DNA of 64,000 nucleotides from Heloderma charlesbogerti (taxonomy: Eukaryota; Chordata; Lepidosauria; Squamata; Helodermatidae), in NCBI GenBank assembly GCA_026122225.1, contig JANEZZ010002679.1, positions 496,001 to 560,000 on the forward strand, in the 5' to 3' direction. The notes beneath the pieces are model-generated. The model did no database searches, was not told the DNA's origin, and saw only the letters and a program-made list of their open reading frames with translations. A program made the position numbers and the translations under genes. Position 1 is the stretch's first letter, and each line of letters opens with the position of its first letter. Shown here in pieces: positions 23,176 through 60,299 of the stretch.

Positions 23176-23547
23176 CTTTAAGCAAAATACAGCCCCCATT
23201 TTCACTCATAAGTATACACTGGAATTATATAAAGAGCCCTTAAGCCATTTTTTAACTACCCCAACTAAGAGTATATGCTTCTTTTAGATCCAGTCAGAGT
23301 GATCTGCGTACAGAAGCAGGTTTCGATGACTGGAGCTTTTCACAGGAACAGCCTCTCACGGGAACCCCACTGCAATAACAGAGGGGACATCACAACAAAT
23401 CTTGAGGGTGACTGACTCTTTGAATGCCACTACCAGCCCAAAACATTTTGCTGCCTGAAGTGGAGCCCAAATCCCCCACTCACTTCAAAAAATCTTGGCT
23501 GTAGCATTCAATTAATGGCTCCATCACTCCCCTGCTCATGGTGCCAT

Positions 23548-23728
23548 GTGAAGCAAGTTGCTTCACCCTGCTTAAAATCTCACTAAACAAATTGCTGAGT
23601 AAACTTCCCACACCATTGTTCTGCAGAGTTTTAGACCCAAACTGATGTCTACCATCAATCTGGATTTTTGCCCTGAGCTACCCACACACAAAGTTGAAAG
23701 ATTTCTCTGACCCGCCATATTGTATCTC
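23548..23728. repeat. interspersed repeat, copy 1 of local pair
   Basis: The second copy is at 24069-24275. Shared blocks are GTTGCTTCACCCTGCT, ACTGATGTCTACCAT, CAAAGTTGAAAGATTT and CCATATTGTA. The copies are ~520 bp apart in direct orientation, with GCAATCC-type MITE sequence between them. Confidence 0.6.
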
Positions 23729-23756
23729 ATGTGGGCACACTATACATACCATTTAA

Positions 23757-23889
23757 GGCTGCAATCCTATGCATGTTTAGACAGGCAAAACTACTACAAC
23801 TCCCAGCATGCCCCAGCCAGATATGCTCACTGGAGGATGCTGGGAGCTAAAGGCCTTTTTTCTTTCTAAACATTCATAGGATTGTGCCC
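23757..23889. mobile_element. palindromic MITE
   Basis: The ends GGCTGCAATCCTATGCATG and CATAGGATTGTGCCC are inverted. Internal GTTTAGACAG and CTCCCAGCAT match the hairpin element at 7825-7939. The arms are more diverged, so this copy looks older. A further fragment is at 24007-24068. Confidence 0.75.
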
Positions 23890-24006
23890 TTGGCAATTTA
23901 GGAGAGAGGCTAGATAGGTAGGTTAATATTTACATTTGACTGTGTTCCTTCATGAAGTGTATAACCTTTTATGCCTCTCTAAACCAGCCCTTCCTTCTAT
24001 ACTTTA

Positions 24007-24068
24007 GGGCACATTCCTAAATATGTTCAGACAGACAAAATTCTTACCACTCCCAGTATTCCCCAGCA
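24007..24068. mobile_element. palindromic MITE fragment
   Basis: GGGCACATTCCTAAATATG, then TCAGACAGACAAAA and CCCAGTATTCCCCAGC, is the left arm only of the 7825-7939 family, after TTA. Confidence 0.6.
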
Positions 24069-24275
24069 AGCATGAAACATGTTGCTTCACCCTGCTAAAT
24101 GGTAGGGCCGGCCCTCTTAAATGCCCATTTAACAAAATGCTAATTAAACTGCCCACTTCCTTGTTCTGGAGAGCCTTAGACACAGACTGATGTCTACCAT
24201 TCACTTTTGACTTTTACTGAGCATCCCACCCCCAAAGTTGAAAGATTTGTCTGATTTCTCTGGCCCACCATATTG
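24069..24275. repeat. interspersed repeat, copy 2 of local pair
   Basis: Homologous to 23548-23728 (ACTGATGTCTACCAT, AAAGTTGAAAGATTT). It has an extra block, GGTAGGGCCGGCCCTCTTAA, not in copy 1. Confidence 0.6.
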
Positions 24276-24279
24276 TACT

Positions 24280-24515
24280 GTAGGGGCTGGATCCAGGATC
24301 TGCCTTCCACGAGGGGAAGGGCTCCACTCATAAAGGTACATCTGCCTGATTTTTGAGGAATTCTCCTTCATTCCCCACACCACAGCTCACCCTATTCAGC
24401 AGGGTCTCCTGCCTGTATGAAACATTTTCAAGGGGCCGGAGGAGCTGACAGGAGGGCACAGGGAAGTCTACTTCCTTCAGCACAGTTAATTCAGCATAAA
24501 TCTGGATCTAGTCCC
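24280..24515. repeat. interspersed repeat, copy 2 (GGATCCAGGATCTGCC family)
   Basis: Partner of 21691-21945, same orientation and same block order. It ends with AAATCTGGATC. Confidence 0.6.
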
Positions 24516-25616
24516 ATGTGGATGCATTTACACTACACCACTGAAGTGGCTTTAAAGCCTATGCCCCCACCCCTGCCCCGGAACTGTAGTTTTGCGAAGT
24601 CGGGGGTAGAGATCTCTTAATAGAGGAAAGTAAGCCTGCAGCCTTGCACCCAGACCCCAAAGTGAAGAGACAAGACAACAGCGCCTTAGCTTAATAAGGA
24701 CAACTACTTTATTTAACACTGATGTTTGGAGGATATGTGTTGGGATGGGTTTATTCTATTTCTCTAACTCCTATCCCTCCAGTGCGGACACCCTTTGGTA
24801 TGAGGTAGTGGAGTCCTCCCCCCACACCTCAACGTGTCCTTGGCTGAGCTCCCCTCACTCACAGCCCATGAGCAGCTGTTCCTCTACTCACGCCTCCTCG
24901 TGGCTCACACGTTCAGTAAGGTGAAGAGAGAAGTCTGCCCACATCACCCCCACCCCCAGGCCTCAGAGATTGGGGTGGGTGGACCGTGCAGACCTAAAGC
25001 CGTGCTCCTGTTCCTATTCCTCAAGCTCGTGGTCCTGAGGGGTCGGTCTCAGGAAGGCCCCCACTTCATCCTCTAGCGTGCCAAGCTTCTTTCCTCTTCT
25101 CCCATCTTACTCACGCGGCACCTATTTAGGCACCTATTGATCCAATCGGGCAACGTTTATTATTGGCTGCCTGCCCATGAATAGCTGCACAACCCTGGGT
25201 CGGTGTGGAGTAGGCGGAAAAAACCCTTGGGCCTGTGACCAATCTGGGCCCACAAAGGGGAAAAAATTCCTACTCAGCCCCAAACAAGTGGGCTCACACT
25301 GTCCAGCTGGGCTCACACTGTCCTCTACAGGCAGTGGGCAGGTGCCAGACACTGAAGAACTCGCGCGGGGTGAGGGATTCTCCGGCTGGGTCCCTCCATC
25401 CTCCAAGCTGGCTGCATGAGGCTTCTGCAGCAGGTCTGCCATCTCACCCCTTCTCTGGCTGGATGGGTGCAGAGCTGTTTCCCTGCCTACGCACCTGGGG
25501 GGGGGGGGGCGGTGGCGGTGAGGGAGAGGTGTAATTGCACTCAAACCCCATCATGAAGAGACCCCAATGCTAATGTTTAATATAGGCAACACCTGTTTTA
25601 TCATAAGCTTTTAGAG

Positions 25617-25731
25617 CAGTCTTCCCCAACTTCTGCCCCCCAGATGTGTTGGACAACAACACCCATAATCCCCAGGGTGAGCTGGGAGTTATAATCCAAC
25701 ATATCTGGAGAGCACCAGGTTGGGAAGGCTG
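25617..25731. mobile_element. palindromic hAT-type MITE with perfect 8-bp TSD
   Basis: The ends CAGTCTTCCCCAAC and GTTGGGAAGGCTG are inverted. TTTTAGAG flanks it at 25609-25616 and 25732-25739. It is the same family as 45575-45699 and 48114-48235. Confidence 0.85.
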
Positions 25732-25739
25732 TTTTAGAG

Positions 25740-28034
25740 GATCTTCAATGGGACAGTTTTCTCCTATTTATCCACCTCCCATCCCTCTAGTACAGGGGCC
25801 CTTTAGTAGGAGTAGCAGAGCCCTTCTCCTTATATTCAACCACACAGGTCCACACAGCCAGTGAAGAGCAGAGGGAGGCCTGTCCACGTCACCACCACCC
25901 TGGCCTCATAGCTTTGGGTGGCTGAAGGGTGCAGGCCTCCAGAGGAGTTCTTGGCCCCTCAAACCTTGTGGCCCTGAGGGGCAGATACGAGGAAGCTTCT
26001 AGCAACCTCAGAATGCTCACCCAACTTCTTTCTTCTTCCTTCCTTTTACCAGCATTACACCTACCACAGAGGGAGGGAACTAGCCTCTGCTTAGTTTCCC
26101 TCCCCGTCTTCCTAGGAATACACTCCCACAGGCCTTGCAAAACCTTCCAGAGAAGTTGTACTCCATCATCCTGATTCAGATGTGGCAAGGAGAGCTTGAT
26201 ATCCAAGGGCAGGACAAGAAACCTGCCCCCAGCTACCAAGTACCTCAAGAACCTATTCACCTTTCACCTGGCCTCATCCATCTGCTTCAGACCACCACCT
26301 GCAGAGATCCAGGGCCTCATGAGTGCAAGCTCCTCCGAAGCCTAAATACCAGTGGACCTGCCAGTTCTTTCATGCTAGCTCACTTTCTCTCAGGTGAATC
26401 AAGGTAACTGGAGGAAGAGAGCTGACGTGCAACCCACGAAAAGGACTGGAAGCAGCTAGCTCTCAAGCATGCTGTGCCTCCATGCCAGTTCTGGCAATCC
26501 AGCAAAGGCAATCTGCATTTCACTGCTGGAGCCAGTGGCCCTCCATGATGCCCCAAACATGATACTGTAACCCCTGAAAGATCCACACTGGATCTCCCTT
26601 CTGCTGGCACCTGTGGAAGAAACATGCAAGTGCAACATCCAAGTATCGTTAATCCTACAACCTTGCCAGCCAAGCCCATTCCTTTTCACATCCTATGACC
26701 TGGGATGTCCAGGAATACCCCAGCTCTACCCCTGGGTGCCAAGCAATTGCTATCACCATAGGTTGCAGATGGAGGGAAAGAGTTAGAAATGGAGGGAAAT
26801 AAAGACGGAAAGAAAAAGAGAAAGAGAGGAAGAGTTAGTGACATGTGGTGGAAGCGTGACCCACAGGAGAGCTTCTGACATAGAGCAGAGCCCTTGAGCA
26901 ATCTCATGGGTGGGTGGACAGGATTATTGAGATAGCTGGACCTGGGAAGAAATAAGGAACCGTGACCCTAAGGATATTTTAGGAAAGAGCATTGCAGATC
27001 TGCAAAAGGATTTTGTTGGGATCAGTGCTCATTAGCAGCAAGAAAAGGCGGTGGCAGTAGACAGGCCAAAAACAAAGCACAGCTGAAGAACGTGGCATCT
27101 CAGCCAGCCAGGTGTTGTGCTAGGAGAAAAATGACATGTGGTCTGCAACAAAGCTGCCAATGGCAAAACGAAACCTGAGAAGAAACAGAGCAGATCCAGG
27201 GTTCATCTGCTAGAGCATGAGATCTCAAGGCTTCAAGTCTTGAACTGATGTACGATGCCTTTGAGACAGGAAGGCGAGTGTCCAGGGCCCTCTCTCAGAT
27301 GAATGTTCCATTGCAATTCTTCCAAGAGCAAAAAGAGAAGATCTAGAGCATGATAGCAGAGCTGCCAAGGATAGCGCAAGAGCAAAGGAAATGGGTGCAT
27401 GACCTCATGACAGAGTTAGAGTTGGTGAAACCTCCACAGTGCCACAAAGGCCCTGCAGATTAAATTGAACACATGGACAAAAAAGAATTCTAAAGTGGCA
27501 AGCAGAACTCGGTGAGGCAGACAGACGTCTTGCTGAAACCAAAAATTAAGGAATGGGGGAACAACAAATGTGCTGTTCATAAGTGCATCAGCACCAAGCA
27601 ACATTTGTCTCAGATGAAGAAAGAAGGCAAGGCGCTAGAACGACCAACTGCAAGTTCAGATGTGGAGACCAAGAACAACAGAAGCATTGGAAAGAGCACA
27701 GATGCCAAAGAATGGAGGCTCTGAAACTGCACCCGGATGTTGAGAAAAAGCAAACTCCAGGATGACCTGAGTGTATTGTGATTGTTACATGTATGGGCAA
27801 ATGCATCAATATGAGGCTGGGGAGTGGTATGAAGTCCAGCCCTTCTAGAACGTGGGTCAGGAGCTGCATGTGATGGACAGGAGCAATCCAAGGCACTTGG
27901 GTATCAGTTAGGAGAGTCAGGGAAGAGGAGTTAGATAGGCTGGGAGAGAAAAGGGTAGGAAAAGAGAAAGGGACCTTGGTTGTGTTTGTATTCCAGTTTT
28001 CTTCTCTGACACAACACTAATTGCCATAGCTGAA
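25740..28034. other. intergenic, no gene seen
   Basis: ORFs up to 123 aa lack family motifs. A purine-rich stretch lies at about 26770-26840. Nothing could be assigned. Confidence 0.35.
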
Positions 28035-28410
28035 CAGGAGGAGGGTGGCTCTTTAAAAGTATGCCCAAAACCCGTTTGCCCAGCATGCATTTACTTACCT
28101 TTCATGCAGAAAACCTACAATAAAAATGTGATTATTTCTGATCTCTTACCTGGTAAGTGGCTTGGCCTGCATAAAGGAAGTCAATCAAATGTTAACAGTA
28201 GAAAGAGAACTGCTTGGACATGACAGAGCTTAAAGGAATCCTTCTCTGATGGCCTGGGAGGGGAGGAAGGGAATGTTAACTGGGTGGTGGGGGAAGCTCT
28301 TTAAAGGTTTGTTAATCTGCCCCATACAGCATGCATTGATTTACAATAAAAAAGAATTAATTTTGGTCTCTTACCTGGTTGATGGCTTTGCCTGCTTGAA
28401 GGAACAGGGT
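28035..28410. repeat. diverged local duplication, ~245-bp period
   Basis: GCTCTTTAAA, CAGCATGCATT, ACAATAAAAA, TCTCTTACCTGGT and GGCTTGGCCTGC (or near variants) recur in order at 28050-28180 and 28290-28410. Confidence 0.5.
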
Positions 28411-28474
28411 TAAGTGTAACACATTCATCTAACTACCTAACCTAACCTACCCTAACCACTTATGCAACTATTCA

Positions 28475-28505
<31 letters not shown>

Positions 28506-28633
28506 ATCTACATATATAGATATTGATATAATATAGATATAGATACATAGATATAAATTTAGATATATATGTATATATAAATGAAATATAAAGCAAGTCA
28601 TATCTGCAGATATGAGTTGTAGCTAAATTATAA

Positions 28634-28722
28634 CAGTGCAATCCTAGACAAGTCTGCTTAGAAGTAAGTCACCTTAAATTCAATGGAACTTAATCGAAGG
28701 TAGTGTGTATAGGATTGAAGCC
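28634..28722. mobile_element. short GCAATCC-type MITE with TAA TSD
   Basis: The inverted ends CAGTGCAATCCTA and TAGGATTGAAGCC are flanked by TAA at 28631-28633 and 28723-28725. The internal GAAGTAAGTC and CAATGGAACTTA parts are also inverted. It was duplicated with the host unit to 28922-29012. Confidence 0.75.
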
Positions 28723-28921
28723 TAAGATGTTTAACTTCGACCAATTAAATAAATATGAATATACACAAATTTAAATTCATATATCTCTAGAGAAATATAG
28801 ATAGATATTGATATAAATACAGATACATAGATATAGATACATAGATATATATGTATATATATAAATGAAATATAAAGCAAGTCATATCTGCAAATATGAT
28901 TTGTAGCTAAACTAGAACTAA

Positions 28922-29012
28922 CAGTGCAATCCTACACATGTATGACTCAGAAGTAAGTCCCATTAAGTTAAATGGGACTTACTCCTGGGTAGTGTGTATC
29001 GGATTGCAGCCC
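28922..29012. mobile_element. short GCAATCC-type MITE, duplicate copy
   Basis: The ends CAGTGCAATCCTACAC and GGATTGCAGCC enclose GAAGTAAGTCCCATTAAG and TGGGACTTACTCC. Its position in the 288-bp unit is the same as that of 28634-28722. Confidence 0.75.
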
Positions 29013-29037
29013 AAGACATTTAACTTTGACCAAGTAA

Positions 29038-29442
29038 GGGTGCAATCCTATGGCTGCTAGTCAGCGGCTAGACGGCCATAGGATAGGTTGGTTTCTGGGA
29101 CCCCCCCCCCAGCTGCCTTGTAGGCAGTGTGGAATGGCCCTGTGTTCTGCGCTTGGAAGAGGAATGCGGAGGGTGGAGCAGCAAAAACAGGGTGTTCCTG
29201 GGGGTGTATTGGGGCGGGGAAGTCAGAAATGCTGGTACGACACATCCTATGTGTCATCTAGCTGCTGCTTCCTGCACTCCGAGGTCCCACGGCTAGACCA
29301 CCAAAATCGGCGGTCTAGCCGTAAATGCAGGGCAGCTGAAGCACAGAGGGGATGATCCCCTCCGCACTTCTCCTACCCTGCATTGGATAGCTGGTCACCT
29401 CCAAGTTCAGAGGCAGCCACCTATCCCAATAGGATTGTGCCC
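29038..29442. mobile_element. 405-bp PIF/Harbinger-like MITE
   Basis: The ends GGGTGCAATCCTATGG and CAATAGGATTGTGCCC are inverted. Homologous elements lie at 54350-54777 (same orientation) and 62195-62583 (reversed), sharing GGCTAGACGGCCATAGGAT, ACGACACATCCTATG and a CTAGCCG..AAG..CAGGG region. The insertion lies in the third 288-bp unit. Comparison with the unfilled site near 28735-28748 supports a 3-bp TAA target, with the right copy decayed to TCC. Confidence 0.8.
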
Positions 29443-29954
29443 TCCATAAATATGAATATATATAAATTTAAATTCCTATATCTCTATAGAAATAGATAGA
29501 TAGACAGACAGACAGAAATAGATACATATAGATGCATAGATATAAATTAGAGATATATGGCTATATACATGAAATATAAAGCAAGTCATATCTGCAAATA
29601 TAATTCATAGCTAAACTACAAACCTAACTAGCTAAAAAACTGAAAGATGTAAATAGCAGCTTAAGAGTTTCAATAAAAAACTCATCATAGCTGGCTGGCT
29701 GCTGGAATGGTGATTCCCTCCAATGCCAAGGCAAGCAAGGTTAGGGGATTGGGTATTTGTGGAGGGTGGGTGACCTCATCAGCAAGACAACAACTGAGTG
29801 GTAGTAAGCGTAGGCGAAGATTGGAGTTTGCACTTTACAGGGGCAACCCCATATGGGGACTCCAGTGAGATCAAAACTTGGTGGGCATCCATTAGTTGTC
29901 TAAGCCTCGGCCTTCTAAGGGACGAGAATTTCAGATATGTCTTCCATTCAGTTT

Positions 29955-30240
29955 TATATTTCAGTTCATGGAGGAAGATGGGCTCTGTGATTTGATGGTG
30001 GTTGGGGTATGTGTGCCCCCTTTAAAAATCACATGAAATCAAGAGGATCAGTGCCTCAAATCCATGTTTTTGTGCCATGGCAGCGCAAACAAGTGCTGGA
30101 TCCATAATTTTTATGGTTCAGTCCATGTTGGCAGATGTGCTTTGAGAATAGATGGTGGTTTTGTGGGTGTCCCCTTTAAAAATCATATGAAATCATCAGG
30201 ATCCATTTTTTACTTCATGGATCCAGCTTTTACCCAGTCC
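29955..30240. mobile_element. partial fold-back element copy
   Basis: Two reverse-oriented units match the right arm of 19008-20160: AGTTCATGGAGG, GTGATTTGATGGTGGTT, CCCCTTTAAAAATCA, then the outer end CATGGATC...TTTTACCCAGTCCC. The left arm is missing. Confidence 0.7.
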
Positions 30241-30244
30241 CTAC

Positions 30245-30440
30245 TTTAGGATTTATAGTTATATAGCACTTTAGGATGTTTAAGTTACTTCACATCCATT
30301 CCCTTGCCATGATCCTAACAACAACCCTGTAAGGTTGATGAGTGTTATTGTTCCCATGGTATACAGACATGGGGTTCGGGGCTGTGTGATTTGCCCAAGT
30401 CCATCTAGAGAGTTCATAGCAGGGGAAAGATCCAGACCAG
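30245..30440 (-). mobile_element. MIR-like SINE remnant
   Basis: TATATAGCACTTTAGGATG, ACAACCCTGTAAGGTTGATG and a TTTGCCCAAGTC block follow the order of a reversed MIR/CORE-SINE. Degraded. Confidence 0.5.
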
Positions 30441-31111
30441 GGGCCTCCCCATTGACGGCCCAACCTCTTAGCCAGTAGCGACACCAGCTCTGGTGGTGAT
30501 CTAGTCACCCCACCTCTCCTCCTTTCTGGATCAATGACCAACTGCAGGCAGCCCCAGCTAAAGGGCCAGGCTTCCTTCTGGGGTAGTTGCCATGTTGGCG
30601 CCCACGCAGGCTTGAGCCCCACGGCCTTTCTTTTCTGAAGAAATCAAACACAGCTCCATACCTCCCTTATTATATTAAGCAATATGTAAGCATTATACAT
30701 AAATAAAATGTTGGGTCCAATGTTTTGTTGTTTTTGAAACTTACACCTCCCTGCTTTTGGTTTTGCTCCCTTTTTTCTGCGGCTGGGTTTTCTCGCAGCG
30801 GACAGGACTGGCGGGGGCGTCCTGCAAGGAGGCTGCTTCAGAGCTCGGGTTTGCCTTGCGGGCAGCGGCGCTCAAAGGGTCCGTTGTCTCCAAAGCCCGG
30901 GAAGGAGCCGCGGGGTCTGCGCTGGCCGGCTGGGGCCTCCCGCCCTGCAGGTTGCTCAAGCGCCCACGTGGCTGCGCCGCCGCGCCCGCCGCGCCGAGAT
31001 GCGCCTCCTCGCGCCGTCTCCCGCCCCGTCGGGGCTGCAGGAGCCACAGGAAAAGCACGACCGAAGGCGCGCTCGGCGACGGAGCTCGGCAGCGGGCACC
31101 GCGCAGCGAGG

Positions 31112-56803
<25,692 letters not shown>

Positions 56804-56933
56804 AGTACAGTGAAGTGCACGAAGTCCTGGACTACAAAACAGAAGACACCTTTAAAAACCTGACCAAAGAATCATGATTCTGTTTGTGTGTTAACAAGAT
56901 TTTTTTTTAATGGCATCAGCTATTATAGATGTA

Positions 56934-56939
56934 AATAAA
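56934..56939 (+). terminator. CNMD polyadenylation signal
   Basis: AATAAA 131 bases past the stop, followed by T-rich sequence, giving a short 3' UTR. A second AATAAA at 57209-57214 could serve a longer form. Confidence 0.7.
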
Positions 56940-57861
56940 ACTAAAACCTCAAGTTAATATTTCATTAGTTTTATCCTCTTAATCATGCTGAAAGTGAAAA
57001 TTTTGAAGAAAGAATCTTAAATCTAGAGCCAGATTAATTCTTTTGCTTATGAATAAGGTTTCCCAACATGAAAGCTCTGTTAGAAATTGAAATTCAGCCT
57101 CTCCTGCCCAAGATTTGCATCATGAAATAGATGTGAAAATTTGTTCAGTTAGATTATTAGATAGACCTTCGCTTTTGGGAGTACCTTTCAACCATGTAGA
57201 GCTTGACAAATAAATTGTAAGTGAAGCTGCTCTCTGTTATGAACTTCTGGATCATTATGAAGCTGTTAGAAACCAATTACTGCATATTTTTCCTACTGAG
57301 CTGTGGCAGGAGGGAAAGGGCTGGGCCAAAAATCAGAAGCACTGACAGAATCCAAACATTGGGGCTGTTGCATGGAGTGGGCTCAGTGAAGGCAATCATT
57401 GAGCTGCCATTCAGACGTACCTGAGGTAATACTGCTTTCAAACAAAAGACCTCCAACATCTAATGTGGGATCAGTCCCCAACACAGTGCACTGCTTTGAC
57501 AACCCTCCTTGATAACAGGAATACATTTTGTTACCTATATAAATATACATTTCCCTGCTCTTCGGATGAATTATGGCACTTTTAAAGATTTGTGCTGCCA
57601 CAAATAAATTTGCTCCAACTCAAGGATCATAAAATGCCCCAACACAGATGTCAAGCATATTTAAGTCTACTGAAACACCAGCATGTTCTCTATTGCCACT
57701 GACTAAGACTTATTTGAACAGGTTTCAAACTTTGGTAACATGTTAGTTTTTTCACCAGCCTCTTATAGATGCTTTCAAGGCTTCATAAAGGAGGGCAAGC
57801 TGCACCCCTAAAGATCAAATGCCCATTTGCTTGTTCCTAATGAAAACAGACAAAATATAAA

Positions 57862-58460
57862 ATGAAGAGTTATAGTGTCACCATTAGCCCACTAAACCAT
57901 ATAACCATGAAAGATGGTGTAAAGGAACTGCCTACTTGCACATACCTTGATGCAATGTTAATAGCCACATCTAAAAAGGATGAGATGTTTCATAGCTTGA
58001 CTGGTACAAGTTCTACCTTGAGGCAAACCATTATATATGCATTACATATGCCTCAAGGGTGTATATGCACCAATGCAATTATTTTGCCTTAAGCTAAGTG
58101 GCTAAATGCCAAAGATGTGAAAACATATTTAACTGAAGTTGAGAATTCTTAGAGACTTCACTTTGCTTTGATCTATAAGGATGTTTTCCCCCAGACAAAA
58201 ATAGAAATCTTTGTAGCTCATTATAGAAAACCTGACAAGTTGCTAATATACCCTATTAGCTTTCAATTGCACACACCATTATATGCTTTTAACTACATGC
58301 ATTTCAGTAAATCTTCAACTTTTTAACAGACAACCCACTAATGTGCATCTTTTCAATACCTACATTTCAATCCTGCACACACTTAATTGGAAGTATTTGG
58401 ATGCAATTCTCACTGAAAGTGCACTCAGGATCATAGACTTAGACAACATAACAATACTAC
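57862..58460 (+). pseudogene. possible decayed intronless coding sequence, unknown family
   Basis: From 57862 one frame stays protein-like past two in-frame stops: CTYLDAMLIATSKKDEMFHS, SSTLRQTIIYALHMPQGC, then AKWLNAKDVKTYLTEVENS, RLHFALIYKDVFPQTKIEIF and VAHYRKPDKLL. A shift near 58290 continues with WKYLDAILTESALRIIDLDN. The composition looks like real protein rather than random translation, and no splice sites are evident, which would fit a retrocopy or another inserted gene. I do not recognise the family. It could still be chance. Confidence 0.3.
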
Positions 58461-60295
58461 GTTGCAAAACCTGAAGCTGAAAAGCTATTTAACAAGCAGA
58501 GAATTCTGCCACTGGTAGTTTCATTTCAATGACCTCCTCTCCACCACACATGTATATAATTTCTGGAAAACTTATACAGCTTAATGCCTCATTGGACTCA
58601 CATTTACAAAATTCTATGAACTGACTGCATCTAAAAAAGGATACAACTGAAGTGGAAATACGATGGAGATGGACAACAGTGGCTTTTTGAAGGTGGATTG
58701 AAAGAGGGATTGTTGCTCATGATGCACACAATCTTTCACTGGTGGTGAACAGGTTCTGCAGATTTATGTACTGTTTCAAAAGCCTCTAAAACCCATTTGA
58801 CCAGAGGTGACAGTGGGACAAGAGAAAACTACATGGTTTGGGAGAAGAAAAAATCACTTTCAACAAATTATCTGTTCCAGTCATAGAAATTCAGAACACA
58901 CTTCTGGGGAAGGACTGAAAAGCTGCAGTTGGGTAAAGGAATGCTACCAGGGACTGAAATGCAGTGAGCCACTTCAGGCCTTCCCAAGAGCTTAGGCACA
59001 CCCAGTAGGCATTGTTTTTTTATTCCCCCCGTGCCTTGGAACAGTAGACGCGCTTCCACCCACCGACATCTTACAATCTGCTTTTGAAAATCCTGCTTTA
59101 AAAAGGCTCCCATGAGGCATGCTACCCAGAACCTCCCTTGGGTGCACACAATTAGTTATATCTTTCTTTGGATTCAGCTGTTGGCTAAAATACAAATAAC
59201 ATTGAGTGGACAGGGAAAGAACAAGCTTTTTTGTGTGTGCCACAACACAATGCCCTCTAATGACTACTCATGACATTTGTTTAAGTCAAACAAATACTCA
59301 TGCAAATAGTACAGTACGGTACAGCAAAATGTTAGTATTATGTATAGCGTGACCTGGGTTGTTTCAAAAGGAAAAAAAAAAATCTATGGTCAAAGACGGA
59401 ACAAGTGAATAGTCATGTTTCTTTAAAATACTAATGCTTTTATGAAACAGTATTTTGAGTGGAGGAAGATACCAACAAAATCCTTGGGTACTATCAAGTA
59501 TTATTAAATACATGGAACAAAATTAAGACTTGGCCAATTAAGAAGACTTGGTATTTCATCATATGTAAAGAATGAGGAAAGTTACATTGATCCATTGATA
59601 CTGTGGAAAAAGCATGACAGTCAGGTTTAAGCAAGTGATGGAAGATAAGATTATATCCATGTCAGTATGAATGGTGAGCTGCAATAATAGTTTCAGTATT
59701 TTCAATTAAGGCACAAAAATCTCAGCTTAATACATAAAGATGTACATATTCTACATTTGAACAGAGAGAGAGAGAGAGAGAACAGGTATGTTTAGAAATC
59801 AGAATACTACGTATTTCTTCTCACATAGTTGTTCGAGAGAGAGAACTGATACTACTTAAAGATTCAGGCCTGCATTAAAGATTCAGGCCTGAACCTAAGT
59901 AACATACACGGTGTTCCATTTAGGCACCATGGTTTCTTTCCCCATTGAAACTGCAGCCCCACACGATCCTGAAAAATGGGCCTTTAGCATCAGGGCATCC
60001 TCTCAAGTGGGATTCAATGAAGTGTGAACGAAAAAAAATGGCCAACTCTTCTCTCTAGAGGGAAAGAACTTTCTGCTTTTATATGGGGCTGTTTGGAACC
60101 CAGCTTCATTTAATAAGCTTAATTAATAGCAGTATGCACAGAACACAAGATCTGGTTTGGACCCTGATTCAGAGGCTACCTGCTTCGACTCATGCAAATC
60201 TTCATGGTTCCCATTGACTAACATTGGAAATAAACGATAACATTTTTTTTCTTTTTGTCAGACTTCAATGACATCTGCAGGCATAGTAGTCCCTT
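58461..60295. other. downstream intergenic, nothing recognised
   Basis: AT-rich, with a short GA run at about 59764-59780. A 20-base direct repeat (AAGATTCAGGCCTG with flanks) occurs at about 59858-59892. No exon seen. Confidence 0.35.
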
Positions 60296-60299
60296 ATTA

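Larger units (their letters stand above)
28458..29037. repeat. 288-bp tandem duplication with tetranucleotide repeats
   Basis: Each unit holds a TATC/GATA-rich part, the block AAATATAAAGCAAGTCATAT, a GCAATCC-type MITE (starts 28634 and 28922) and TTTAACTTYGACCAA. A third partial unit resumes at 29443-29630 after a MITE insertion at 29038-29442. Confidence 0.8.

Noticed and set aside
25134..25544. 136-aa minus-strand ORF, Pro/Ser rich
   Set aside because: No recognisable motif. Composition is typical of GC-rich non-coding DNA.
30725..31111. In-frame open extension upstream of the CNMD ATG, and two overlapping long ORFs in the same GC-rich region
   Set aside because: CpG-rich DNA is stop-poor. 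The family N-terminus starts at 31112 and the upstream residues do not look like a conserved protein.
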